Assembly (NCBI RefSeq): GCF_003852525.1
Contig: NZ_QAJL01000004.1
Coordinates: 909,184 to 973,183, forward strand
Length of the DNA: 64,000 bases
Reading direction: 5' to 3'
Source: Pedobacter sp. KBW06
Lineage (GTDB): Bacteria; Bacteroidota; Bacteroidia; Sphingobacteriales; Sphingobacteriaceae
Below the pieces are notes generated by a model. The model did not search any database, had not been told where the DNA came from, and worked only from the letters and a program-made list of their open reading frames with translations. Of the stretch, positions 45,401 to 53,564 are shown one piece after another. Both the position numbers and the translations under genes were made by a program. The number at the start of each line of letters is the position of its first letter. The first letter of the stretch is position 1.

Positions 45401-45745
45401 ATAGGTCACCCTTTTAGGCGCTCCACCTTCAATTGAAATCACATAGACATCCGTATTTCCGTCGTAATTTCCAGTGAAGGCGATTTGTTTCCCATCAGGA
45501 GAAAAAAGAGGGTTTTGCTCTATTGCGGGATTTACAGTAAGTCTTCTTGGATTGCTTCCATCTTTTCCGGAGATCCAGATATCACCACCGTATACAAAGG
45601 CCAGGTTATTGGCACTTACAGCAGGACTGCGGATCAATAATGTTTCCTGTTGTGCCGCGGCGGTAAAAGCGACACCCATGGTCATGCAGACCGATAGGGC
45701 GGTGGCTGCAAGAAAGGTTAGTTTGTTAGGTTTAATAAAAGTCAT
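42431..45745 (-). CDS. Tricorn-like protease, S41 family
   Basis: A 1104-residue secreted protease with signal peptide ending near AAQ (about residue 32). The N-terminal part is a TolB/WD40-like beta-propeller with repeated LFSPDGKQIAF-type blades (about 35-530). A charged, Lys- and Glu-rich insertion follows (about 545-600). Then come a PDZ-like domain (about 760-850) and the S41 catalytic domain, with the Ser in NAGSGGD (about 1000). The family degrades oligopeptides from larger proteases. It lies 19 bp downstream of the M28 peptidase gene on the same strand, so the two form a peptide-degrading unit, probably in the periplasm. Confidence 0.92.
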   Translation of the reverse strand: MTFIKPNKLTFLAATALSVCMTMGVAFTAAAQQETLLIRSPAVSANNLAFVYGGDIWISGKDGSNPRRLTVNPAIEQNPLFSPDGKQIAFTGNYDGNTDVYVISIEGGAPKRVTYHPNADLLRGWIGNDQLYFTSTRDFRFALSPRMHKIKIDGTGEQALPMPEAVQGTPSADQRYWAYIKNTDPTERSNVAFKRYRGGGMPQIWIFDTKTNDIQIIPGPGSNNVKPQWVGNKIYFLSDRDLTMNLFSYDVSSKKTEKLTNFKDYDIKTLSAGQGTLAFEQAGKAHLLETAGNTVKTISINIQADAPYKRPHYIDMASSIRNVEISPKGVRALFESRGEIFSVPKEKGDARNISNSPGSFEKAPSWSPDGKYISYLSDKNGSYQLVLQNQVTKEAPIYISLGNTPFYYQPIWSPDSKKIAFGDTHLNLFYIDINAKKPVLVKADKLGLSPNRSFSALQPAWSPDSKWLSYVATLQNGVSAAFLYNLGTENHTQITDGMSDVNSPTFSRDGKYLFFTASTDVGLTNSGLHMSAYQRPVNYSAYALILSKKTPSLYKTESDEESVTPEEQTEKKKEEPKKDKKGKDEKTKAAPAAPVNKSIEIDLADLSNRIIALPIPTGGIQGLEGSVEGQLLYFRNGDLGSLDLKKMEVSTLVNGVNQLSVSADGKSMIYSSRGNYYIVDAGKKPATSESGKIKLDDIKVLVDPAAEWKQMFDEVWKMEKDFFYAENMHGADWPAMKVKYEKFLPYVNHRSDLSYIFNEMMGEMVVGHNYISPGDEPGAPAVGVGMLGADYEVENGFYKIGKIFTRLDWNPTFKAPLAEPGLNIKEGDYIVAIEGVPLTAKTSIYSLFDFKAGKQVAIKINSKPSLEGAREVVVVPVNVAQEMELRKMDWVENNRKRVDKLSNGQIAYVYMPNTGPDGYTYFNRYYFSQMDKKALLMDERNNGGGWVADYVIDLLSRELISYWAIRDGKSFTTPGNGIFGPKAMLINENAGSGGDMMPYMFKNKGLGKLVGRTTMGILVGISGYPSLIDGGSITSPNFGIYDTNGKWIIENEGVAPDIFIEQTPKDLLEGKDPQLERTVQQLQEEMKTYKYPNVAKPKDPIRGH

Positions 45746-45764
45746 AAAGGGGGGTATATGATAA

Positions 45765-47072
45765 TTAATTACTCAATTTTGGGATTCTGGTAGGGGTATC
45801 AATTCCTTTTATAATGCTGATGGCACTCTTGGCGATTCCTTTGATGGTAGAGAGGATATTGTCCGAATCGAGGGTTTCGTATTCGTCTTTTACCGTATGA
45901 TAAAATTTATCGCTATCGATCTGATCAGTGCTGATCGTATGTGCAGGAACGCCTAGTGCAGCTAAAGTTGCATTGTCGCTTCTATAGAAAAGGTTTTGCT
46001 GTGGATAGGGATCCGGATGGAAAGTGAATTCCGTGCCTTCCAGATTTTTCTGAAGAATCTTACCGAAGTCAGATTTATCAAATCCAGTGATAAAAGCGGT
46101 ATTCTTTCCAAACTTGCTGTCTTTGCCAATCATTTCAATATTGAACATCGCAACCACTTCATCAGGGTTCAGCTTTTGTGAAAAATGTTTCGCACCGAAG
46201 CCGCCGATTTCTTCTGCGGTAAAGGCCACAAAAATTAAAGTGCGCTCGTTATTGTTTAACTTTTTGTAATATTTTGCCAGTGCGATCATTGCGGTTGTTC
46301 CGGATGCATCGTCATCGGCGCCATTGGCGATACTGTCCTGACCATCGCCTTTGATGATTCCTAAATGGTCATAATGACCTGAAAATACAACAAGCTCTTT
46401 GGCTTTTGATTTCCCGGGAATAACACCTGCAACGTTAAATAGGGAAAGCTTTTCCAGTTTGCTCTTTACTTCAACTTTAAAGTCGTTGGCAACCGTTGCT
46501 TCTCCCAGAACCAATACCAATGCTGCGGAAGGTTCGTTTATTTTCTTTTCATCCAGGTCTGTGCCACCAGCCAGGTAATCCCTGACCCTTTTAAAGGCCT
46601 CGGCAAATTTGGGGTCTACCAATACCAATTGGTTTTTGTTCTCTTTACTTAGGGTTCTGATCTGACCCATAAAAGGTTTCTCAGGATCCAGTTTTGCCCA
46701 TTCGGCACTGCTGGCCTTATCAAAAACGAGGCTCTCCACTGTATTCCCGTAAACGAGTACATTTGAGGCCGCAATTTCTTTTCCATCAATCGTTACCTTA
46801 GTGCTGATTGGTTTTAGTTTTTGCTGAAAGAACGATTGTCTGAAAGTTTTTCCCTCCAGTGGTTTTAAGCCAATGCTTTTAAACTCTGCCTCGATGAAAC
46901 TGGCGGCTTTGTCGATTCCGGGAGAGAAGGTTGCCCGGCCTTGCATTTCGTCACTGCTCAGCGTTTTGATCAGGCGGTCTACATAGGGTTTGGTAATGAT
47001 TTTATCAATATCCTGTGCCCATGTCTGCTGGGCAAGGAACAATGCGAGTAGGGTGTAAATTGTTTTTTTCAT
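45765..47072 (-). CDS. M28 family zinc aminopeptidase
   Basis: A 435-residue exported peptidase. The signal peptide ends in AQ near residue 20 (LFLAQQTWAQ). The dinuclear zinc site is visible: His and Asp in SGHYDHLG (about residues 232-239), Asp in NGADDDASG, and the catalytic and metal Glu pair in FTAEEIGGFG (about 288). Further metal Asp/His lie C-terminal. M28 enzymes remove N-terminal amino acids. It is the upstream gene of the pair with the tricorn-like protease, 19 bp apart. Confidence 0.93.
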   Translation of the reverse strand: MKKTIYTLLALFLAQQTWAQDIDKIITKPYVDRLIKTLSSDEMQGRATFSPGIDKAASFIEAEFKSIGLKPLEGKTFRQSFFQQKLKPISTKVTIDGKEIAASNVLVYGNTVESLVFDKASSAEWAKLDPEKPFMGQIRTLSKENKNQLVLVDPKFAEAFKRVRDYLAGGTDLDEKKINEPSAALVLVLGEATVANDFKVEVKSKLEKLSLFNVAGVIPGKSKAKELVVFSGHYDHLGIIKGDGQDSIANGADDDASGTTAMIALAKYYKKLNNNERTLIFVAFTAEEIGGFGAKHFSQKLNPDEVVAMFNIEMIGKDSKFGKNTAFITGFDKSDFGKILQKNLEGTEFTFHPDPYPQQNLFYRSDNATLAALGVPAHTISTDQIDSDKFYHTVKDEYETLDSDNILSTIKGIAKSAISIIKGIDTPTRIPKLSN

Positions 47073-47151
47073 CAGAATATATTTGTTGTTTTTCGATCTT
47101 TTTATTGATTTTCAATGGTTCTCCAGAACTTGTAAACTCGGTTTAGCAGTT

Positions 47152-47215
47152 ATGAAGTGATCAGGATCTTGATATACATTTCGTGGTGTGATTTGTAAGA
47201 TCCTGATGATTTCAT
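47152..47215. repeat. Long imperfect inverted repeat
   Basis: A 19-base arm at 47152-47170 and its near-complement at 47197-47215, including the perfect 11-bp core ATCAGGATCTT, around a 26-base loop. There is no T-run on either side, so it is not a standard terminator. It lies in the 277-bp gap between the M28 peptidase and DUF4407 genes, both on the minus strand. It could be an RNA hairpin or a small mobile-repeat relic. Confidence 0.6.
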
Positions 47216-47349
47216 CTATAGAGCCTTATTGCGTTTAAAGATTGGTTATTTTATTTTAAAGGGCAGTAAATTAGCTATAAAGGTAACCATCATGAGGCTA
47301 AGTTCCGAGTCTCTTTTTTAACTTATCGCAGGTCTGTGCGGTATTTTAG

Positions 47350-48450
47350 TTATTCTTCTTCCGAAGGAGGATGGGTCAGTTGCCTCTTTCTTTTCGTGAT
47401 TTCTGTTGCGACACGGGTATCATGAACTCCATCGACGACTGCAATTTCATAGTCTTTATCCTTGTCCGACTCATGAACCTGGCTGCTTTCCTGATTTTGA
47501 ACGGAATGGTCATAAGGACCACTGCTGCTCATCAGTTTTACAAAAACGGGAAGGCATTCAAAGAAGATGAACAGGAGGCCAATAAAGGTAACTGCCAGAG
47601 AGGTATTCAGATCTCTTGTTCCGTCGGTATTGAAGCTCAGTTGTCCGAGGGCCCAGTTGCGGTCGGCAAAGCCGGCAATGCTGGTCAGGCTGTCGAGTTG
47701 TTTTCCGGTATACAGTTTTTCCGTCATGAGTCCGTCAAACTGTTTTCTTCCGTCTACAAATTTCTCAAGAGCTCTGACATCTGCGGTTAAAGTATCCAGA
47801 TTCTGTTCTCTTTGTTTCAGTTCTGCTTCCTTTCGTTTCGCATAAGGACCATAGCCCATTACACCGGATGTTTCGGTGGTTTTATTCCCGAAGATCTCGA
47901 AGTTTAGCTTCTGGCGATCGGCCTTTATGGCACTTGCCAGGGAGTCTCTTTCTGCTTTTACCCCATTGAGCTTGTCCATCTCGATCTTGTATTTATTCCC
48001 GAAAGCGGCATTCAGGGTATCAATTTTTGACCGTTGGTTATTCAGGTAGCTCACTTTAAGACGCTCTTTGATCTCTTTGTCAAAGATTTTCAATTCCAAT
48101 GGACGGGATATGACGATCCCGATCATAATGGCGAGTAAAATTCTGGGCGTAGCCTGGAGGATTTGCTTGTTGGTACTGGAGCTTTTGTTGATGCTGGATA
48201 CGATATAGCGGTCCATATTAAAGATCGCGAGCCCCCAGATCAGGCCAAAGAATACGGCAAAAAGAACGGCTGCCGTATCTCCTTTGAAAACGAAATACAT
48301 GGCGTAACCACCTGACAGTGCTGCAAATAATCCGGTAAAGAAAATGGTAGCACCGATTCCAATATACTTATTGTGCTCAGTCGGGTGTTTTTCAAGTGTA
48401 GAAATATGTGCCCCGGAGCAAAACCAAAAGAAGCGGGATATCGTGTTCAT
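47350..48450 (-). CDS. DUF4407 domain membrane protein
   Basis: A 366-residue protein of the DUF4407 family, function unknown. The N-terminal motif FFWFCSGAHISTLEK is characteristic. Four hydrophobic segments are visible: about residues 30-52, 60-80, 105-125 and 280-300. A long central helical region (about 130-260) with Lys, Glu and Leu is probably coiled coil. The C-terminal tail is hydrophilic. No neighbour suggests a pathway. Confidence 0.88.
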   Translation of the reverse strand: MNTISRFFWFCSGAHISTLEKHPTEHNKYIGIGATIFFTGLFAALSGGYAMYFVFKGDTAAVLFAVFFGLIWGLAIFNMDRYIVSSINKSSSTNKQILQATPRILLAIMIGIVISRPLELKIFDKEIKERLKVSYLNNQRSKIDTLNAAFGNKYKIEMDKLNGVKAERDSLASAIKADRQKLNFEIFGNKTTETSGVMGYGPYAKRKEAELKQREQNLDTLTADVRALEKFVDGRKQFDGLMTEKLYTGKQLDSLTSIAGFADRNWALGQLSFNTDGTRDLNTSLAVTFIGLLFIFFECLPVFVKLMSSSGPYDHSVQNQESSQVHESDKDKDYEIAVVDGVHDTRVATEITKRKRQLTHPPSEEE

Positions 48451-48593
48451 GATGCAGAAATCAATTTAAATATAGAATACTATTAAACGCCCGACCCTGC
48501 CAGTTGTTACAGTAATCTACTTGAAATGATTCTATTATCTTCATCTTAATGTGATTTTGTGGTTTTTTTACCTTTAATAATTTCGGCATTGCT

Positions 48594-48601
48594 TATCTTT
48601 G
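48594..48601 (+). promoter_or_regulatory. -7 element of rhodanese gene
   Basis: TATCTTTG is a perfect TAnnTTTG match, 15 bases before the ATG at 48617. It overlaps the TTG at 48599, which therefore cannot be the start of translation. Confidence 0.65.
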
Positions 48602-48616
48602 AAAAAAGCAAAACAT

Positions 48617-48937
48617 ATGATAAAGGAAATAACCGTTCAGGAATTAAAAGCAAAAATCGATAATAAGGAAGATTTCCAACTGATTGATGTGAGAGAAACT
48701 TTCGAATATGAAACATCGAATCTTGATGGTCTGAACATCCCTTTAGGTGGAATCCTGATTGAAGCAGATCAGATTTCTCAGGATAAACCTGTGATTGTAC
48801 AATGCAGAAGTGGCAAAAGAAGTGCAGCAGCAATCATGCAGCTGGAGCAAATGCTTGGATTTACCAACTTGTATAACCTTAAAGGCGGAATCCTTGCATG
48901 GCAGGAAGCGTTTGATCCTAATATGCCTGTTTACTAA
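48617..48937 (+). CDS. Rhodanese-like domain protein
   Basis: A 106-residue single rhodanese domain, cytoplasmic. The catalytic loop reads QCRSGKRSA, with Cys at about residue 66 as the sulfur-carrying residue. The N-terminal IDVRETFEYE motif is present. Single-domain rhodaneses carry sulfane sulfur for various pathways; nothing nearby assigns a specific one. I chose the ATG at 48617 because the -7 element ends at 48601. A small membrane protein gene follows 3 bp downstream. Confidence 0.9.
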   Translation: MIKEITVQELKAKIDNKEDFQLIDVRETFEYETSNLDGLNIPLGGILIEADQISQDKPVIVQCRSGKRSAAAIMQLEQMLGFTNLYNLKGGILAWQEAFDPNMPVY

Positions 48938-48940
48938 GAC

Positions 48941-49144
48941 ATGGGAAAGAAAATTGCATTAAACGTTTTTTATAACCTTGGGCTGATTGTATCCATTTTC
49001 GGAGCAGTATGGGCTTTTAACAATACAAAGTATCTGGTAATCGTTCTTTTTGTGGCTACAGCTGCATTTTTTCTTTACCTGAAGCTGCAACTCATCAAAG
49101 AGATGCGCAACGCGCTTAAGAAGAAGCAAAAAGATTTGGGTTAA
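48941..49144 (+). CDS. Small two-helix membrane protein
   Basis: A 67-residue protein with two hydrophobic helices (about 8-26 and 30-50) and a Lys-rich C-terminal tail. It resembles the DUF6358-like small proteins of Sphingobacteriaceae, from memory; the function is unknown. It follows the rhodanese gene by 3 bp and is likely co-transcribed. Its last 29 bp overlap the end of the convergent dipeptide epimerase gene. Confidence 0.7.
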   Translation: MGKKIALNVFYNLGLIVSIFGAVWAFNNTKYLVIVLFVATAAFFLYLKLQLIKEMRNALKKKQKDLG

Positions 49145-50153
49145 TCCCTTCGAGGCCCAGACCAGGCAGGTCCTTCAATTGATATTTCCCCGCAATGATT
49201 TGCGGGGCATCAAAAGGATTGTTTTTGGTAAGCCAGGGACCATCCAGATCCGCCCAGTCGCAAAGCGGGGCGAGGGCCATTCCGGCCTGTGTGGCACAGG
49301 AAGTTTCACTCATGCATCCAATCAGTACTTTCATCCCGAAAGAGCGTGCTTTTTTGATCATCTGATGTCCTTCATACATGCCTGTACTCTTCATCAGTTT
49401 AATATTTACACCATGGTAAGCCCCTTTAAGGGCATCCATATCACTCAGCCGCTGTACGGCTTCATCTGCAAGGATTGGAATCGGACTGCGACCTGTAAGC
49501 CATGCATTTCCTTCCAGATTGGCTTTATCCATGGGTTGTTCAATCAACACTACTCCCTGATCATGCAACCAGTAAATCATGTCTATGGCCTGCTTCCTGT
49601 CTGTCCAGCCCTGATTGGCATCTACATATAGCGGCACATTGCTGATGGTCCGGATGGTATTGATCAGTTCTTTATCATTATCTCTTCCCAGCTTTACCTT
49701 CAGTACTTTAAAGTCTTTGGCATCGGCTACCTTTTCTTTAATCACCTCCAGGCTATCGATCCCGATGGTGTAAGAGGTAACCGGCATCTTTAAAGGATTT
49801 GCGCCATAGATTTCGTAGCAGGGCTTTTCCAATATCTTTCCGTTCAGGTCGTTTAATGCAATATCTATCGCTGCTTTTATGGCGGGTTGTCCTTTTTCAA
49901 TGTCATCCAGATAGGCAATGATCTCTTCGAAATTAAAGGGGTACACAAACCTTTTCCAATCCACCTTCTTTAAAAAGGACTGGGCGCTGGCCAGACTCTC
50001 CCCCATATAGGGAACCATAGAGGCCTCACCATATCCATCCTTACCCTCGTAACTCAGTTTCAGCAACATGATCGGTGTGCTGGTTCTTGAAAACTTAGCG
50101 ATCGCAAAAGGGTGTTTTAATTCCAGATTATAAGAGGTGTAGGTTGCCTGCAT
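49116..50153 (-). CDS. Dipeptide epimerase (enolase superfamily)
   Basis: A 345-residue enzyme of the muconate-lactonising subgroup, most like L-Ala-D/L-Glu epimerases, which act on murein-derived dipeptides. Catalytic Lys residues lie in KVLKVKLG (about residue 158) and in VNIKLMKS (about 262). Metal ligands are Asp in VDANQGW, Glu in LIEQPM and Asp in LADEAV. The C-terminal block ETSCATQAGMALAPLCDWADLDGPWL is typical. I chose the ATG at 50153; the longer frame begins with a TTG at 50165. A -7 element lies upstream at 50176-50183. Confidence 0.9.
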   Translation of the reverse strand: MQATYTSYNLELKHPFAIAKFSRTSTPIMLLKLSYEGKDGYGEASMVPYMGESLASAQSFLKKVDWKRFVYPFNFEEIIAYLDDIEKGQPAIKAAIDIALNDLNGKILEKPCYEIYGANPLKMPVTSYTIGIDSLEVIKEKVADAKDFKVLKVKLGRDNDKELINTIRTISNVPLYVDANQGWTDRKQAIDMIYWLHDQGVVLIEQPMDKANLEGNAWLTGRSPIPILADEAVQRLSDMDALKGAYHGVNIKLMKSTGMYEGHQMIKKARSFGMKVLIGCMSETSCATQAGMALAPLCDWADLDGPWLTKNNPFDAPQIIAGKYQLKDLPGLGLEGINPNLFASS

Positions 50154-50175
50154 ATGAATGTACAAATAGTAATAT

Positions 50176-50183
50176 CAAAGTTA
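50176..50183 (-). promoter_or_regulatory. -7 element of dipeptide epimerase gene
   Basis: TAACTTTG on the minus strand, a perfect TAnnTTTG match, 22 bases before the ATG at 50153. Confidence 0.55.
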
Positions 50184-50237
50184 AAAAATCGGTGCTTCAG
50201 CGAATGTAAAAATAATATACTTAATATTGTGCCCTGT

Positions 50238-51206
50238 ATGAATAGCACAATATACCAGCCTTTTAAAAACTTCGATTTCAAATATAAAAATTGCTTCCTG
50301 AGCGGGGATACCTTTAAATCTCCGGTGGAGGAAATCAATATCTTACCTGCCTGGCTTTTGGAAGTGGCCAACTTTAGCGGTGAGGAACAGATTAAATTGC
50401 TGGATGAAAGTGTGCGGTCGTACAATACCTTAAAAGTCCCATGTAATACGGAGGTCTTTACTCATTTTATCCAGCCCCTGGAAGAGAAGATTGCCGATGC
50501 TTTTTCTAAAGGTTATGGTGCCGTTTCTCAACTGGAAGAAGAAGACCTGTTTAAATGGATCGGTAAATTCATGTATAGCCTGATTTATGTAGAGATGAAT
50601 GCTGCGGTACGTTTGCAGCAAATCAGTTCAGATGGCGTAAATATGTCGCAGGGGCTGATGCATAAATTCGGTAACCTGAACACCATGATCCAGAGCATTT
50701 ACCTGGATGTGGTATATGAAGATTTTAAACCATGGTCTATTGTTGTGGTTCCTTTGGAAGAACAGGATACTGCTTTTAGCTTCCGTGATGAGATCAATAC
50801 CCTGACATTTTCTTTGAAACTGAAGAATTTTGGCATCATCGCCTGTCTTCAGGACAATGGTACGAACAAAAAATTTCATCAGGAAATCCTGGATCAGATC
50901 GGGAAAACAGCCCTTTCTCCTCAGCAATTCGAAGAAATTTGTGCCAGATTCTACTATTCTGCATATTTGTTCAACAGGCTGCCTGAATATGCAATTATGC
51001 CGGTTGAGGGCTCTATATATATAGATGCGATGCCGCTGAGGGGAACATTGAACAAAGCGCTGTTTGACCACTGGCAACATAAAACATATGCCCAGGTATT
51101 ACAGGATTTCTGGAAACCATGGGGGCATACGTTATTTGAGATCATTAAAGATCCGACCAATCCGATCAGTTATTTTGTACCGGCGTCTTTACCCGTTACC
51201 CAATAA
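50238..51206 (+). CDS. Conserved-looking protein of unknown function
   Basis: A 322-residue soluble protein with no signal peptide, no membrane segment and no motif I can assign. Features are KYKNCFLSG near the N-terminus, a helical middle part (about 60-130) and a C-terminal DHWQHKTYAQVLQDFWKPWG block rich in Trp. I chose the ATG at 50238. The in-frame ATG at 50154 lies inside the promoter of the divergent epimerase, and the added 28 residues are Cys- and Asn-rich and look non-coding. A one-mismatch -7 element (TAATATTG, 50222-50229) supports this. Its end overlaps the convergent rhomboid gene by 18 bp. Confidence 0.75.
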   Translation: MNSTIYQPFKNFDFKYKNCFLSGDTFKSPVEEINILPAWLLEVANFSGEEQIKLLDESVRSYNTLKVPCNTEVFTHFIQPLEEKIADAFSKGYGAVSQLEEEDLFKWIGKFMYSLIYVEMNAAVRLQQISSDGVNMSQGLMHKFGNLNTMIQSIYLDVVYEDFKPWSIVVVPLEEQDTAFSFRDEINTLTFSLKLKNFGIIACLQDNGTNKKFHQEILDQIGKTALSPQQFEEICARFYYSAYLFNRLPEYAIMPVEGSIYIDAMPLRGTLNKALFDHWQHKTYAQVLQDFWKPWGHTLFEIIKDPTNPISYFVPASLPVTQ

Positions 51207-51803
51207 CCTTGTAATAAAGTTTGGAATAATATTGGGAACAAGGATGACGGTGATGATCATTCCGGTTAATGCACCAAAAAAATGGGCGTCATGGTTGATG
51301 TTATCCTGAGATCTTTTCGACATTTGCCAGCAATAGGCCAGGTATAGCAATCCAAACAACCAGGCCCAGATCGGAATTGGCAGAGGAAAGATGATCATCT
51401 TAGACATCGGGTCGAACAGAATAAAGCTGAACAACACGGCACTGATCGCACCTGAAGCACCAAGGCTGTTGTACCACATGTCGTCTTTATGCTTGATGAC
51501 CGAAGGGATATCACTTAGAATCAAACCCAGGAAGTAAAGAAGCCCAAATTGCCATGAACCGATCAATGCTTCCAGCCTGAAGGCGAAGAAGAAGAAAGTC
51601 ATCATGTTAAATATGAGATGCATCCAATCCGCATGAATCAGACCACTGGTGATTAATGTATATACTTTATGCTTTCTGGATACACTATAAGGATGCAGCA
51701 TGAATTTTCCAAATAACCCATGGTCGTTGAAAGCGTAAATGCTGGTAATAATCGTAAAAACAAAAATCAGGGAGGCTACAGGGGTATTATTAAGGTAATC
51801 CAT
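51189..51803 (-). CDS. Rhomboid family intramembrane serine protease
   Basis: A 204-residue polytopic protein with six hydrophobic segments. The catalytic Ser lies in LGASGAISAV, in the GxSG motif (about residue 117). The catalytic His is in NHDAHFFGAL (about 172). The conserved HLIFNM motif in the second helix (about 62) is also present. It cleaves membrane-spanning substrates within the bilayer; its substrate is unknown. It starts 2 bp downstream of the M14 carboxypeptidase gene, so the two are co-transcribed with the OMP gene upstream. Confidence 0.93.
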   Translation of the reverse strand: MDYLNNTPVASLIFVFTIITSIYAFNDHGLFGKFMLHPYSVSRKHKVYTLITSGLIHADWMHLIFNMMTFFFFAFRLEALIGSWQFGLLYFLGLILSDIPSVIKHKDDMWYNSLGASGAISAVLFSFILFDPMSKMIIFPLPIPIWAWLFGLLYLAYCWQMSKRSQDNINHDAHFFGALTGMIITVILVPNIIPNFITRLLGNG

Positions 51804-51805
51804 TG

Positions 51806-53545
51806 TTATTTTAAGGTTAAGTGTTGGTCTTTTAGCAATCTTCCAATAGGGTAACGGGTATGTGTTTTTTCGTAGTAGCCGGAATTTTTATAAATGAAGT
51901 CCAGCTGCGCTTCCGCATCTTTTGCCATTTCCGGCTTTGCTGCTTTTTCTTTTTCCAGTTTTTCCCTTAAGGCCGGATCTTTTTTCAGGAGTTCTGCCGC
52001 TGTATCTTCAAATACATAGGCCGAGAAATGTTCTTTCATTCCCAGTATGGCATCAAAGAAGTTCCAGTTAAAGAAAGAGTCGATGGCCTGTGGTTCCAGC
52101 GTCTCCACAATATAACGGTTTGCAGGCTGATTTACATAAACAATATAATCGCCGGCATAAAAGGGAAGCTCCTGAACCGTTGGATTTACTTTTACCGCAG
52201 TATGGAGGTAATGACCTTCAAAAGGACGTGTTGCGGTTTTATAATTATTGATGTAATACATTTCTACCGGAATAACGGCATCTCTGCCCAGTTGTTGTAC
52301 TTTCACCCGATTGAGTTTTAAAAGTTCTACTACTTTGGTCCAGGCCTGGGGAATGAGATAGGCGATGGGCTTGCCGATGGTTAACGAAGGTTCAAAAGTA
52401 TTCCAATATTTAATTTCCCTGGTATAGGGTTCATTTCTGTCGTAATATAGCCTGTCGAGACCGCTTACCTCACTTGGTTTTTGTTTGGCAGCATAACCTT
52501 TAAACATCAGGTTGCTGTATTCATCTTTGTTGAGCTTCCAGTCTATGGCAAAATTCTGCTGCATTGCGACTGCTTCATCTGCTTTTTTCCTGTTCTCTCC
52601 AATCAGCTTTGCATCTCTTGCCACCACATCTATATAGGTTTGCAGGAGCTTATAAGTGGCATCTACTCTTTTATCAAAAGCTTTGAGCATATGGGTTTCC
52701 GGCATAAAACCGATGGTATTGTGTAATGTGGCATATCCCGTAGAATAGCGTGGGGATTCCAGAAAGCCCGTGATTCCCTGATCGGGGGTTTCTCCAATGG
52801 AGTTCACATAAGGAATCATTTCATATCCTTTTTTTTCCATTTCCTGATAAAGGGAAGGAACTAAGGTTTCTGTGAGGTAAGTGGAAAGAAGTGGCTGAAG
52901 TTTATCTTTATGCGTAGGAATCAAGGTCATGGTATATTGATAATCTGCACCATTACTGGTATGTGTATCTACAAATATTTCCGGTTGCCAGGTGTTAAAA
53001 ATTTCCTGGAAGGACTGAGAATTTTTAGAATCCGTTTTAATGAAGTCCCTGTTGAGGTCGTAATTTTTACTATTCCCCCTGAATCCATAAGCGATCGGGC
53101 CGTTCTGATTTGCCCTTGAGGTACTGCTGCGGTTAAAGCTGCCATCTATATTATATACAGGAATAATGCAGATCACCACATTTTTCGGCAATTTATTTTC
53201 TTTGAGCAGATCGCGTGCAAGCATCATGCTCGCATCAATTCCTTCCGGCTCTCCCGGATGAATCCCGTTATTAATCAGCAAAATTCTTTTATTGCTTTTT
53301 CTGATGGCCACCGGATCGAACATTTTGTCTTTGGACAATACCAGCAGCTGCAGGGAAGGCCCAAAATCTGTAGGGCCATAGGTAATCAATTTGGCCTGGG
53401 GATAAGTTTTTGCCAATGACCGATAGTAATGAATCACTTCTGTATAAGTGGCCGTTTCTTTTTTATTGCTGCGCTCGAATGGTGTTTGTTGTGCCAAAGT
53501 CCCGGTCGCGGTTAAAAAAAATAAGATAAAAATTAAACGGCCCAT
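51806..53545 (-). CDS. M14 family zinc carboxypeptidase
   Basis: A 579-residue exported metallopeptidase. The signal peptide MGRLIFILFFLTATGTLAQQ begins at the chosen ATG at 53545; a TTG at 53602 would add 19 residues and overlap the upstream gene. Zinc ligands are in NNGIHPGEPEG (about residue 97) and in VDTHTSNGAD (about 193). A long C-terminal region follows the peptidase domain. It is expected to remove C-terminal residues from peptides in the periplasm or outside. Gene order on the minus strand is OMP, M14, rhomboid with gaps of 19 and 2 bp. Confidence 0.92.
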   Translation of the reverse strand: MGRLIFILFFLTATGTLAQQTPFERSNKKETATYTEVIHYYRSLAKTYPQAKLITYGPTDFGPSLQLLVLSKDKMFDPVAIRKSNKRILLINNGIHPGEPEGIDASMMLARDLLKENKLPKNVVICIIPVYNIDGSFNRSSTSRANQNGPIAYGFRGNSKNYDLNRDFIKTDSKNSQSFQEIFNTWQPEIFVDTHTSNGADYQYTMTLIPTHKDKLQPLLSTYLTETLVPSLYQEMEKKGYEMIPYVNSIGETPDQGITGFLESPRYSTGYATLHNTIGFMPETHMLKAFDKRVDATYKLLQTYIDVVARDAKLIGENRKKADEAVAMQQNFAIDWKLNKDEYSNLMFKGYAAKQKPSEVSGLDRLYYDRNEPYTREIKYWNTFEPSLTIGKPIAYLIPQAWTKVVELLKLNRVKVQQLGRDAVIPVEMYYINNYKTATRPFEGHYLHTAVKVNPTVQELPFYAGDYIVYVNQPANRYIVETLEPQAIDSFFNWNFFDAILGMKEHFSAYVFEDTAAELLKKDPALREKLEKEKAAKPEMAKDAEAQLDFIYKNSGYYEKTHTRYPIGRLLKDQHLTLK

Positions 53546-53564
53546 TGATTTCCTGGTGATAAGG

